A stretch of 64,000 nucleotides of DNA from Centrapalus pauciflorus (lineage: Eukaryota > Streptophyta > Magnoliopsida > Asterales > Asteraceae): NCBI GenBank assembly GCA_020465985.1, contig JAANYP010007000.1, positions 1 through 64,000 of the forward strand, read 5' to 3'. A program made the translations under genes and the position numbers. Positions within the stretch are counted from its first letter, which is position 1; each line of letters starts with the position of its first letter. The notes under the pieces are model-generated. The model searched no databases. It was not told the DNA's origin and saw only the letters and a list, made by a program, of their open reading frames with translations. Positions 22,079 to 32,327 of this stretch are shown piece by piece.

Positions 22079-22087
22079 AAGGGGGAG
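22079..22087 (+). other. B: polypurine tract
   Basis: AAGGGGGAG, two bases before the 3' LTR. Confidence 0.9.
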
Positions 22088-22089
22088 TC

Positions 22090-22727
22090 TGTTGTAACAC
22101 CCGGTGTGACGATAGCAGTATAGATATGTAATAGATAATCATTTGTAATAGATGAGACTTTACTAATACAAGTTATGTGTGTTAAATCATAATGGTGTAT
22201 GATGACTACATTTGCATGTTAAGTTCTAGACTATCAAGTTAAGTTCTAGACTGTGATGATAAGTATCAAGATAAGTTCTAGACTGTCATGTTAAGTTCTA
22301 GAAGGGTCAGATTAGTTCTAGACAGTGAGGATAAGTTCTAAGGCTGAGATTCGAAATTAACCCAACCCAGACAAACTTAGTGAAGCTAAGTTCCTAGGGT
22401 ATTGGACATGTTTGTGGGCTTGGGCCTAAACGAACTTAATTAGTTAAGTTTGAACTTAATTAGTATAATCAGATGTTAATTCGTTTTTTCAACAGAATTT
22501 TGAGAATTACTAGTTTCAGAGGTTTGCAAGTGCACCTGCGAGCTAGTTAGTATTCAGAGAGTCTGTCTTGGAGCAATACACCGTGTGGGGTCGTTTCTTG
22601 CATCGGCTATCATTGTGTTCGGCTCCGATTACCGTGTGTCATCGATCCGTTAAGTGTCTAACGAGGATTCCGCACTCGTTGGACGGTGTCGCTTCAAGAT
22701 TAGATCCTTAGACGTGGTGACCTTACA
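22090..22727 (+). repeat. B: 3' LTR, 638 bp
   Basis: TGTTGTAACACCCGGTGTGACG to GTGACCTTACA. It is co-linear with 4396-5022 with scattered differences, and is followed by the TTAGA target duplication at 22728-22732. The start differs from the 5' LTR (TGTTGTAAC versus TGTTGGTAC). Confidence 0.92.
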
Positions 22728-23658
22728 TTAGATGCTCCTCAGCTGATTTAGCACTCATAGGCATCTTGGTATAACATTGAGAGGTTGATCCTAAATGATG
22801 TGGTTTATCTTCCGGTTTTGAGAACCCTAAGAATGCCCTACCACTAGGTTCTTCAGCATCAGCTGGTATACCATCCTCTTCTCCAATAAAGAATGTTGTG
22901 GCCCCCGACTATAGTTCACTAGAAGATGATGATTTAGATTTCCTGAAGTACGTTTCTGGATCCTGTACTTGATCAAACTCCCTCTCCTTCTTCTGTAACT
23001 TAAAGTTATAGGCCCTCAGAGTTCCAATGACTTCTTCTAGAGTAAGCGTTTCCAATTTCTCTTCATCATGTTTTATCAGCGTAGTGTAGATCTCCCACTT
23101 CGCTGGTAATGCATCAAGAAGCTTTTCAATCTTTTCTGACTCTAGATACTCAACCCGGTGATTATCAAGCTCAGTCAAAAGATGGTAGAACCTTGTGATT
23201 ATGTCATCCAAGGTCTCATTCTTCAGCCCTTTGAAGATAGCAAACTGCTATTTTAGTAATTCCGTTCTCCCCTTTCTAACACTAGGATTTCCCTCATACC
23301 TTTTATCCAACGCTTCCAATAGTTGTTTGGAGGTTCAGTGATGTTTAAAGGTGTGTAGAATATCTAAAGGTAATGCCATTCTAATCGACGATTAAGCTCG
23401 ATTCTCTGCGTCATAAATATTCTGATCCTCATCTTTCATATGTTGATAGGACAGAACCTTTAATCTGCCTTCGAGATCTTGCGTTGGGGGAACGTAGCCT
23501 TCGTCTATGCATATCCACATATGCATATCGTTGAAGCGGGCGAAATCAGCAAATCTATCTTTCCACCAGTAATAGTCCTTTATCTTCATTAGCTTCGGTG
23601 GTGAATTGGATTTTCCTACCTCATGATCCATTTCCAAGAACTTATGCAAACTTGACAT
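22728..23658 (-). pseudogene. A: gag, proximal part
   Basis: On the minus strand ATG 23658 opens MSSLHKFLEMDHEVGKSNSPP, then YYWWKDRFADFARF. A TAA near 23392 follows, then ITRFYHLLTELDNH, LDALPAKWEIY and LEEVIGTLRAYNF (23211-22990). It continues to KSAEEHL at the TTAGA site, where element B interrupts; the rest is at 4395-4272. No pol of A is present. Gag is the particle protein of the element. Confidence 0.88.
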
Positions 23659-24301
23659 TCATTCTAACTTTTTGTTCATGAACATGACTTATTTAATTTT
23701 TAAAATAAATTTGAAATAAATCTTACGGACTTAATTAAGTTCGTATAAATTTTAAGTTCAAAATTGTTTTGTAAATTAAATTCGGTTTAAGGTTAAGTTC
23801 GAGATCAACTAAGTTCGAAGGACTTCAAGTTCGAGAAACCCTAAATCACTTCTGACAAGTTCGAGGATGGATAAGATTGAGATTCTGACAAGTTCTAACC
23901 TAGACAAATTCAAGAAATCCTAATTAGTTAACTTCGAATCTCTGACAAGTTTGAGAATCAGACAACTTCGAATCTCTGACAAGTTCATGTCTGCTTATGT
24001 TTGTTGAGGAGCGTCTGACAAGTTCGAAGAACCCTAAAAACACCCCTTAAGTTCGAGCACCGCAAGTTTGAGAAACGCCAAAAAATTTGATTTGTTTTAA
24101 TATTTCAGATTAAATCAATGTTTTTAAGGTTAAAAACAAAGATTTCTACTGAAAACTTAAACTAAGATGAATTTTTTGCCAAGAAACTTGCTTGAAAAAC
24201 ACATAAATCTTAGAAAAATGCATTATTTATCCATAGAAACGCCAAGAAACCCTATGAATGTTCAATAAAACGTGACGAACACGAAGAGCATTCAAGATCT
24301 T
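23659..24301 (-). other. A: 5' leader with five TCTGACAAGTTCGA-type repeats
   Basis: Non-coding. The motif TCTGACAAGTTCGA or a near variant (in plus-strand notation) occurs near 23856, 23892, 23942, 23971 and 24011; it is the reverse complement of the GAACTTGTCAGA repeat in the B leader. The part next to gag is AT-rich. Confidence 0.6.
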
Positions 24302-24313
24302 CTTTGATACCAC
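24302..24313 (-). other. A: primer-binding site
   Basis: The minus strand reads TGGTATCAAAGA, a slightly mutated tRNA-Met site, two bases from the LTR end. Confidence 0.75.
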
Positions 24314-24314
24314 T

Positions 24315-24847
24315 TGTAAGGTCACCACGTCTACAAATCGGATCAAGGTGCGACGTCATCCAACGAGTACGGATACCTCGTTAGACGCTTTACAGAACGA
24401 TCACGCGCGGAACACGAAGCCGAACACGATGCTAGCCGAAATAACAACCGACCCTACACAGTGCATTGCTCCTATAACTCTCTGAAAATCTTTCTAGCTG
24501 GTATGTGCACTGATACTCGCTTTGAAAATCGTATTTTCCCAAAAGTTATTGAAATTAATTGATTAAGTTCATATTATAGCACCTATGTTCATTCAGGCCC
24601 AAGCCCACAAACTTATAAGTTCAAGCCCAAGAACCTACGAACTTAGGCTAGCTAAGTTTGTATGGTGTGACTTAAGTTCGTGGCTTTATACCTTAAGAAC
24701 TTATCTTCACAATGAAGAACTTAACATGCAAATGTAGACATCATACACAATCAAACACACATGACTTGTATTAATAGTGCCTCATCTATTACATATGACT
24801 ATCTATTACATATCTAGACTGCTATCGTCACACAGGGTGTACCAACA
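24315..24847 (-). repeat. A: 5' LTR, 533 bp
   Basis: On the minus strand TGTTGGTACACCCTGTGTGACG to GTGGTGACCTTACA, related to the LTRs of B, C and K but shorter. The right flank is gag of F, so A inserted into F in the same orientation. The other end of A is not in the window. Confidence 0.87.
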
Positions 24848-26176
24848 TCTAGCTCAAGTATTTGTGTGTGCATGTTACATTTATTTTGGACAGATATATT
24901 ATTTACAGACTTATGAACATAAAAGGAATGTACCTCATTTGTCTCTAAATCTGACGTAGAGCACTCTGAATCCCCGGACTTGGCCATCAGACAAGCTGTA
25001 TGATCTTTCATGTTCTCTCCCTCTACAGTCGTGTCTGATTCGGAATCAGAAGTTGTTGCATAATCAGCCAGTCCAACTCTGCCAACCATATAACAATTTC
25101 TGCCCCTATCATCTTCTTCATCAGAATCATCATCAACCCAGTGGTCTTTTTGTGCTACCAGGGACATTGCATCAGATCTCTTCTTTAGGGCCTCAAGCTT
25201 CCTCTCATAGTATCTTATATCACGCTTGAATTGGTTGTTGCATTCTCGAGCAATGTGACCCGGCTTACCACATTCATAGCAGAGTCATTCATCAGCTGCC
25301 TTGGGCTCATCAGTACTAAGCATATCCTCTCTTCTTTCAACTAGCCTTTTGTCTGCTCCCGACTATCCTCACTGCGATTCTACTTCCGCCTATCATCATT
25401 CCGTCTGTCGTCACGCCTTTCATAACGGCGATCATCTCGACAATCCCTCCTATCATCACGTCTTTCTCTCCTGTTGTCTCGTCTATCTCTCTTATCATCA
25501 TAGCGCCTATCATCCCAATCATTTCTCCTCCAATCATCACGGGACCTATCATCCCTACTATCTCTCCTATCATCCCTCCTCTCATCTCTTCTGTCATCAG
25601 AATACCTTCGAGGACCAATATCATAACGAAGTTGGTTGTTTGTCTTGTTTTGATAGAATCATCTCTGTTATAGATGATTCTACCACATGATGATTTGTTC
25701 TTGTATGGTTTCCTCTTCATCATCAAACGACTCATTCATCGGTGGAGGTGCATATTTGTATTCAGAGGATGAAGCACCTTGACTGTAGTAAGGCATTGGA
25801 GATGTGTTTGGGATTGGTTCACCAGAGTAGGGCTAAGGAGCCTGTGTGTTTGGTGTTTAGGTTTACAGTCAACAAAAGTGATGTTAGTGTGTTTGCCATT
25901 TGTTTCTGATATTTCCTTAATTCCTTGAACACCACATTTATAGAGACATTTGGAATGTCCATAACTCTGTTGATGTCATCTTTGTCCTTTTGGATGTGCA
26001 GTTTATTAAGCTCATTAAGAACAACGAAGAACCTTGTAAAGGTACTCTGTAGAGATTCTCCATCCTTGGCTCGGAACTCTGTGAATTTAACCTTTGCTTC
26101 CATTGTTCATACTCATCTGGATAGAGAACGGGTGGTCTGTTCTCTGATCCAAGGACAAGATCTTCGAGAGACATGA
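24848..26176 (-). pseudogene. F: copia gag with Arg/Asp-rich segment and zinc knuckle
   Basis: On the minus strand the start at 26174 reads MSLEDLVLGSENRPPVLYPDEYEQW. A frame change near 26110 leads to FTEFRAKDGESLQSTFTRFFVVLNELN (26080-26000), the gag core, which seems to lack ~90 residues compared with intact relatives. From 25607 to 25378 one frame encodes a long run of DDRR/RRD units. Then come a CCHC knuckle CYECGKPGHIAREC (~25288-25247), KRSDAMSLVAQKDHW and an acidic tail (25167-24960). It is cut by the LTR of A at 24848. RNA binding is the expected role; broken by frameshifts. Confidence 0.78.
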
Positions 26177-26199
26177 TGTTTTGATAAGTGCTGATAATG

Positions 26200-26860
26200 A
26201 AAGTAGGATCATTGGAAGTGTAAACTGATTTTTCGGTTAAAGGAACCGAAATTTGGAAGAATTAGAATAGAAACTCAGATGGACCGAACACTGGTGTTAA
26301 AAAAAGAAATTCGGATGGTCCGAATTTTGGTTGAGGAACTATAACTCGGTTGAGGTACAGAACCTAGGTTGGTCCGAATTCAGGTGATGACCAGAAACTC
26401 GGATGGAAGGTACTCGGTTGGTGGGATGGACAATAACTTGGATGAAAAGAAATTCGGATGGAAGGAATTCGGATGGGGAGTAAGACGGATGGATAACAGT
26501 ATCTCGGATGGGCCGAATTCGGATGAAGAACAGTGACTCGGATGGTTCAATTCAAAGTGACAAATGGTACTTAGGTGATCCGTATTCGGTTGATCTGAGA
26601 TGAATTTGAAAAAAAATGAACAAGTAATTTTGGAGTCCCGAAAAATATTTTAACGACATTTCGGATGATACGAATTTCGGATGGGATCTGAGATTTGGTC
26701 TGAAATAGGTTAAAACTTTATCCGAGTTGATCAGAGATTTGATCCAAGATGGGATACGAGTTGGTCTGAATTTGAAATTTATAATCTAACACGGCCACAC
26801 ATGATCATTGTTGACTTTAATTGAGTTTCAATATTCTCATTGTTTTCTTGCATGAATCGG
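26200..26860 (-). repeat. F: 5' leader packed with degenerate TTCGGATGG repeats
   Basis: About fifteen copies of a ~10-base motif, AATTCGGATGG or ACTCGGATGG and variants, occur between 26270 and 26720 at roughly 20-base spacing, some arranged as AATTCGG-ATGGT-CCGAATT inverted repeats (26307-26325). Non-coding. The position between LTR and gag matches the repeat-filled leaders of A, B and L. Confidence 0.65.
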
Positions 26861-26880
26861 TCGTATATCCATCATATTAT

Positions 26881-27191
26881 TGTGTGAGTGCATATAAGTA
26901 GTTTGGGATTGTGAATTCAGATTAATCAATCATAATAATTATCACAAACAATTATGAACACAAGAAACAATAACAGAATGATTAATTGAACCAAAATGAG
27001 AATTACATAGAGATGAAAGAAGTCATACAACTGTAGCCCTAACTGCTATGAATTCCGTGCAAAATCACAATGTCAGATTCGTACCATTTACAAAGAAACT
27101 ATTTCTATTTATAAATAAATACATTTCTATGAGATAATTACAAAAGAGCCCCTAGACTTATTATATTCATCAATTAAAATAGATTCTAACA
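26881..27191 (-). repeat. LTR shared by the G 3' end and F 5' end, about 311 bp
   Basis: On the minus strand TGTTAGAATCTATTTTAATTG to CTCACACA. A polypurine tract lies just upstream (27194-27203), as for a 3' LTR of G. A degraded primer-site-like TGGATATACGACC (~26860-26872), then a leader and gag, follow downstream, as for a 5' LTR of F. The left end is approximate. Confidence 0.65.
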
Positions 27192-27193
27192 TT

Positions 27194-27203
27194 CTCCCCC
27201 TTT
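27194..27203 (-). other. G: polypurine tract
   Basis: AAAGGGGGAG on the minus strand, three bases before TGTTAGAATC. Confidence 0.8.
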
Positions 27204-27429
27204 GATGAACTATAATCAGTCTTCAGTTTGATAACCTCAGCTTCATCTCAAAATGTCGGATATTCTTCCTGTTTGATTGCCTCCGATTGATCTTTGAAAT
27301 GAATTCCACATCAGCTTTCTGTCGTTAACACTCAGAGCTCCATTCTTTGTCTTTCTTTTCGATATCCGCAGTCAGCTTTCCTTTCAAGCCTGTCGTCACC
27401 TTTTGTAATGTTCCATCACAAAACTTATT

Positions 27430-30400
27430 CAATTCAATACTTCACATAGCCCTTAGATTTTGATCTTTGTCTTTATATATTACTACTGGATGCTTCGCCA
27501 TGACAACTTGCAACTCTTTCAAATCATCCATAAATTTGATGAACCAGTTAGGCGCAGTGATGTTTATCTTTTTCTTACGTCTTTCAACTCCAGTTTGTAG
27601 ATCTTGCACTGACATAAGCACCAATTGGTGTGCATAAAGTGAAACAGTGTCTTGAGTGCAAACATGAACTCGACAAACAAATCTTCAATATCCATCAAAT
27701 GCATTCCAAACATATCTGCCTCGGTGAATACACGAAACGATCCTGCTCGATCTTTACCAGATCTACAATCCAAAATTAACTTTTGACTTTATTCACCGGC
27801 TGTGCTTTATTTTGTAGGAAACTAGCATAATTCGTTAAATTTGGCATATTAGGCTCAAGCACTCTAAACAACTTCAAGAATGTACACGAGGCTTGCTTCT
27901 TACAAAACATTTTCTTTTCAAGATGATCTTCTAGGTAAGGAAGCTTGTTTCTTTTCATGATGTACTCGGCAGATTTCTTTGCAAATAATTCCAACACTTT
28001 TATCTTCTTCTTTCTTATTTCATCTTCATTAAGTAGTGTCAGCATATCTCAGATTTCCTTCTGAAGAATCTGCTGAGCTTCAAACCTCAACCGATGTTGT
28101 CTTTGTGACTCATCAGCCAAAATATTCTCATTGAAAAATATATCCATGACTTCAACTTCTTTAAGCTCCTTAACCATTTGAGGCATAACATTCTCTATTG
28201 GAAACGGCTCTACTTCCTTTCTTTTACAGTAACCGTTACCTTAGACTTTTCAACCGTCGGTGTTGTTACATCATCTTTTAGTATTTCCTGCACTAGATCA
28301 TCCTTTTCCTCAATCCTGTCTGCTCTCAAAGATATATCATTCAAATCAAACATATCGTCATCATCTGACAACTCAACTTCCACTTCTTTCTCAACTCCCT
28401 CAATCATTAAAGTTTTTCCTTGATCTTCGTTATCTGAGTCATCATATTCTTCGAAATTATAAATTCCTGATTGAACACATAAAGGAACTGGAACATCTTC
28501 ATTAAGAATCATTTCCAGCTCACTTTGAGCATCAACAGGCTTTTCTTTAGAGCTTCCTGCTTCTCCAACCTCTTGATCTCCCGTCTCCTTTTCCTTTTCT
28601 GGATATGTGATCATTAAAAGTCAGTTTCTTGATCACCAGGCTTCCTTCTCTTCTCCCCCTCATGAGGAGCATCATCGGAGTCATCATCATGCTCATCATG
28701 TTTGCGTTTTGGAGCAGAAGCTTGTGCTTTACATGTCTGTTCCACTACATAAATTCGCTCAGACATATCTCCCAACGCAGTTATCACAGTGCTTTCCAAC
28801 CCAATCATACGTTCCCTCATTTCATCAAATTGATCATAGACAAAATCTCTGAGCTCCTCAATTGATTGTTGTGGATGACTTCTTCAGCTACATTCTTTCC
28901 CTTCAATAGCTTTGGAAAATTTGACATCTGTTCCAATATTTCAGAAAAAGAATTTGACATTTGATTTGAGACGCCAACAATTGCTTCATTCAGTTTTTTT
29001 TCACTAACAAAGGGTGATACTCTAACAACTAGGTCATGCAGACTTCCAGTTGAGACAACAGTGGAACTTGTAAAAAGAACTTTTGTGTGGCTAGTGCTCA
29101 GAGTTGGCAAAGTTGTAGCTCTGACTGGACTTACAACCACTTCAAGTAAAGGAGCAGGAGATGCTTCTGACACTATGGTTGTTCCGGCAGGGACACGCAG
29201 TCCTCCTGCACTTACTTCAACAGATGAACTCGACTCGAGTGTATAGGAACTTCTACTTGTGCATTAGACAAAATTGTACACCAGGCAGTTGTGTACTTGT
29301 TTCAATATTTATAAAATCCAAAGGATTCAAGGATAGTGGGGTGTGCAAGCGTTAGTGGGATACTGACTGTTTCAGTGTTGACTCCCATTTGGGAGCCAAC
29401 AGCAGATTTGGCCTAGATGCGGCTATTTGGGCTAGGTAACTTCCTCACACTCTCCCTAGCTATCTTAACAACATCAATCTCCGGAAATCTTTCAGATAAA
29501 GAAAACTCAATCATGCCTGCACCACCTTCATTATCATAATTACCATCCTCATTATTATCATCATCATCATTTCCTTCATCAGCTCATTCAGCAATATTAG
29601 ATAATGTCCTTTCAGAATCCGAGCTTCTCTCACCACCCCTCACATGCTCTGTTACTCCCTCTATCTCAATTTCGCTGCCCTTAACATCAGCCCCCTGCTG
29701 ATGATCCTGCTCTCCTAATACTCCCTGGCTAAGAAAACCCGGTTCCTGGGTTTCTATAAGAGCATGATCTATTCTATATAACTTTACACTCTCACATTCT
29801 TGATTCGCATATTTCAAGAGGGCTTCCGGAATATGCATCACATTAGCATTCGGTGTCTGTTGACTATTCCAAATAAGTGTACCATTCTCCGTGTAGGCCA
29901 TTCCTATGAAACTTTGAGCTCTCAGGTAGTGTTTTGGAGTAACCCAAGCAGATTAAACTATGAACCAGCTATTCATCAGACACAGTATCTTTATAATCAA
30001 CTAATTCGGGAAAATTCACTGTAACAATTCTGCGAGGTAGAAACAGATTATGGCGAAGCCTGGCAAGGGTGATCTTTGCCATAAACTGATCTATTGTGAA
30101 CTTGAAGTGATGATTGCCATCAACTGGTACAAACTTTATTGTGTGTCAGAATTGTAGTAAATAGACTTGGGGGATTGATGGTTTGTACTGTAATAGATAA
30201 CCCAGAAGATGTCCTCTTAAGAATGTTTACAATTATGGGATGACTGACTTTGATAATCTTTGGATCAAGTCTGTGGTTATTGTCACGAAAAGGTAGGCAA
30301 CGTTTAGTTTTAACAAGGTGAGTGTCTAGGATGGGTGATGAAGGTGATGGTCGGGTAAATGAGGCTGATTTCACTAGTTTAGATACCAGTGTATGATTGG

Positions 30401-30455
30401 ATGATGAATGAGAATCGGAAGAATTAGAGTTTTGGGATTGAGCTTGGGATGCCAT
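27430..30455 (-). pseudogene. G: envelope-like gene, heavily decayed
   Basis: Minus-strand ATG at 30455 opens MASQAQSQNSNSSDSHSSSN, behind a strong acceptor-like tract. Later pieces are LIWNSQQTPNANVMHIPEALL (29870-29800), an acidic segment (29700-29590), a Ser/Thr-rich part (29173-28900) with NAIVGVSNQMSNSF-like coiled-coil character, KRKHDEHDDDSDDAPHEGEKR (28700-28640, basic/acidic), an acidic run (28500-28280), a Lys-rich helix (EDEIRKKKIKVLELF, 28030-27970), and NWFIKFMDDLKELQ near 27550. The overall order (polar start, charged middle, coiled coil, C-terminal domain) resembles the C and K genes. At least six frame breaks. Function unknown. Confidence 0.62.
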
Positions 30456-30485
30456 TTGTAACCTGTAAAAGAAAAGTAATATACA
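30456..30485 (-). promoter_or_regulatory. G: splice-acceptor-like tract before envelope-like start
   Basis: The minus strand reads TTACTTTTCTTTTACAG then GTTACAA and the ATG: a pyrimidine-rich tract ending CAG, seven bases before the start codon. It is consistent with expression from a spliced RNA; inference only. Confidence 0.5.
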
Positions 30486-30539
30486 TGTTAGTACAGTGAG
30501 GTAAACAAATGTAATCCTGCACATAGAAAAATAAAACAT

Positions 30540-31584
30540 TTTGCTAGAAATTAGAAAAAATTGTGTTTTACTGTTTAAATCATCGGGATTCCAAACAACT
30601 ATATTAAATTATTAATGTTAGGATTTCAAAGTCAATCTTAAGAGACCAATGTTAGAAAAACACAGATATTAAAATATTCTTGAAAAATGTGAAATTTTTC
30701 TGAAAAATTAGAAATCCTCCACACAGGGTCAAATTTTGGAAATCTTGAAATGAAACTCGATTGAAACATGACATTTCTCGCGTGACACAGAAATAAGCTC
30801 GAATGATATATGATGCAAACTCGAATTGAACTTAGAGGTTTCTCGAATGAAATACCTGTCAACTCGAATGAAGTATTTAACAAACTTGAATCAAGTTGAC
30901 ATTGTATCGAAAGGCTCATGAAACGATTTGAAACAAAGTGAAAAACACCAAGTCCTTGACTATACTACTCGAATGAACAAGAGACTTTCTCGAATAGAGT
31001 GTGAATCCAACTTACTTACAAGTTTGATTTTCTCGAATGCCATGAAAAATGCATGAAATTAATCTAAGTCTTATCCCAAGCAACTCGAATAAGAATGAAA
31101 ATTTCTCGAAGAATTCATTGATCCAACTCGTATGGAATTACAACTTTCTCTAACATTATTATCGAGATTGGATTTAAAAATTTTCTATGTCCCTTAAAAG
31201 TATCCAAATCGAATAACAAACACAGATTTCTCGAATCATGAAGTAACCAACTCGATAAAAACTTGGAGTTTCTCGAATCAGTACTTGATGCAACTCGATC
31301 AATACATATTATTTCTCGAATGATGGTTTGATCGAGATAACAGATTTGAAACTTTTCTATGTCCTAACTGTCACTGAAAATATCAAAAATCCTTTCAGGA
31401 ACATTTTTGCGAATCCATTTATTGGTTCTTACTCGAAAATGGATTTTAAACATCTTCTGTTTACTGAACATTGTCAAGAAACACCTTTTTCAATACGAAA
31501 AATCCATTTTTTAGAGTTTTAAATACTCGAAAATTTTTAACATTCATAATTCAAATTAATGTTTGTGTATTCTGAAATGAAACT
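30540..31584 (-). other. Leader-like non-coding region with TCTCGAAT repeats
   Basis: AT-rich, no gene. Between 30770 and 31330 the hexamers CTCGAA and ACTCGAAT recur about every 20-40 bases. It looks like the 5' leader of a copia element lying downstream of the 31585-32250 LTR on the minus strand, or a spacer preceding the envelope-like gene of G. Confidence 0.5.
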
Positions 31585-32250
31585 TGTCAGAATCAAAATC
31601 ACTACCTAAGATTAACTGGTTTTGAATAAATCAGAGTATAAAACAAATAACCTTGTATATAAACAAAGTCCAATTAAGAAGTTTGCGGAATAACACTTAA
31701 TTGTTTTAAGAAAAGCTTTCAGTACAAATAACACATAAATATAATAAAAAATCAAATCTTTTGTAGTGCCAACTCACTGATTACAATCACCTCTAATCTG
31801 TTTGATTAGACGAAGAACACAGACTGTTCTTAGGGTTTTACAACCTTAGAGGCTTGAGAAAAGTTAATTAGAAAGCAATTACAACTAAATCGAAACTTGT
31901 ACGTGCAGACTTACAGATAGGAAACCTATTCTATCTATATATAAAGCCTTCTGATTTGTTCACATGAAAAACTCTGATTTCTCTACTAGTAGATATGTTT
32001 GAATCTTCAAATATAAATCTCCTCCTGAATTTCAGCACTTTTGTTTATTAAACTGTTGAGCAGCTTAAGGTTTATCTGTTGAGCAGCTTGAACTTGAACA
32101 GCTTGAACTTTGAACTGGCAGCTTGAACTTTTGAACTAGCTACTCGAACTTACTAAACTAATAGCTTCAACTTTGTAATTACACAGAAAATTTACTAACA
32201 GTTTGAGAAATCTAACTAACAGCTTGACATACTTAGAATATTTCCCAACA
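31585..32250 (-). repeat. H: 3' LTR, about 666 bp
   Basis: The minus strand starts TGTTGGGAAATATTC directly after a polypurine tract. It contains repeated CAGCTTGAAC units (32060-32150) and a TATA-like TTTATATATAGATAG (~31936-31950). The far end is placed at TTCTGACA (31585) because agtttcatttcagaatac follows, possibly a ruined primer-binding site; uncertain. Confidence 0.65.
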
Positions 32251-32252
32251 AT

Positions 32253-32262
32253 CTCCCCCTAA
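32253..32262 (-). other. H: polypurine tract
   Basis: The minus strand reads TTAGGGGGAGAT immediately before TGTTGGGAAA. Confidence 0.8.
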
Positions 32263-32327
32263 CTTAAACTCTTTACACAAGACTTTAAGTTTTTGTACAA
32301 ATAAGGAAATAAAACAAAGTAAAGCTG

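Larger units (their letters stand above)
4396..22727 (+). mobile_element. Element B: copia retrotransposon with envelope-like gene, containing nested C and D
   Basis: Two direct LTRs (4396-5022, 22090-22727), a primer-binding site, leader, gag, start of protease, the 3' part of an envelope-like gene and a polypurine tract, all on the plus strand and bounded by the TTAGA target duplication. Its pol, from the protease onward, and the N-terminal half of the envelope-like gene are missing; in their place lie C (minus) and D (plus). The simplest history is C into B, D into C, then one deletion ending at ~20180. The coding parts carry many stops and frameshifts, so B is dead. Confidence 0.88.

Noticed and set aside
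25337..25735. 132-codon Met/Ile/Gly-rich frame on the minus strand
   Set aside because: It is an off-frame reading of the Arg/Asp-rich gag segment of F.
30120..30539. Hydrophobic stretch MFYFSMCRITFVYLTVLTCI upstream of the G start, looking like a signal or membrane segment
   Set aside because: It lies upstream of the conserved MASQ start and of the acceptor-like tract, so it is probably non-coding T-rich sequence read as Phe/Leu.
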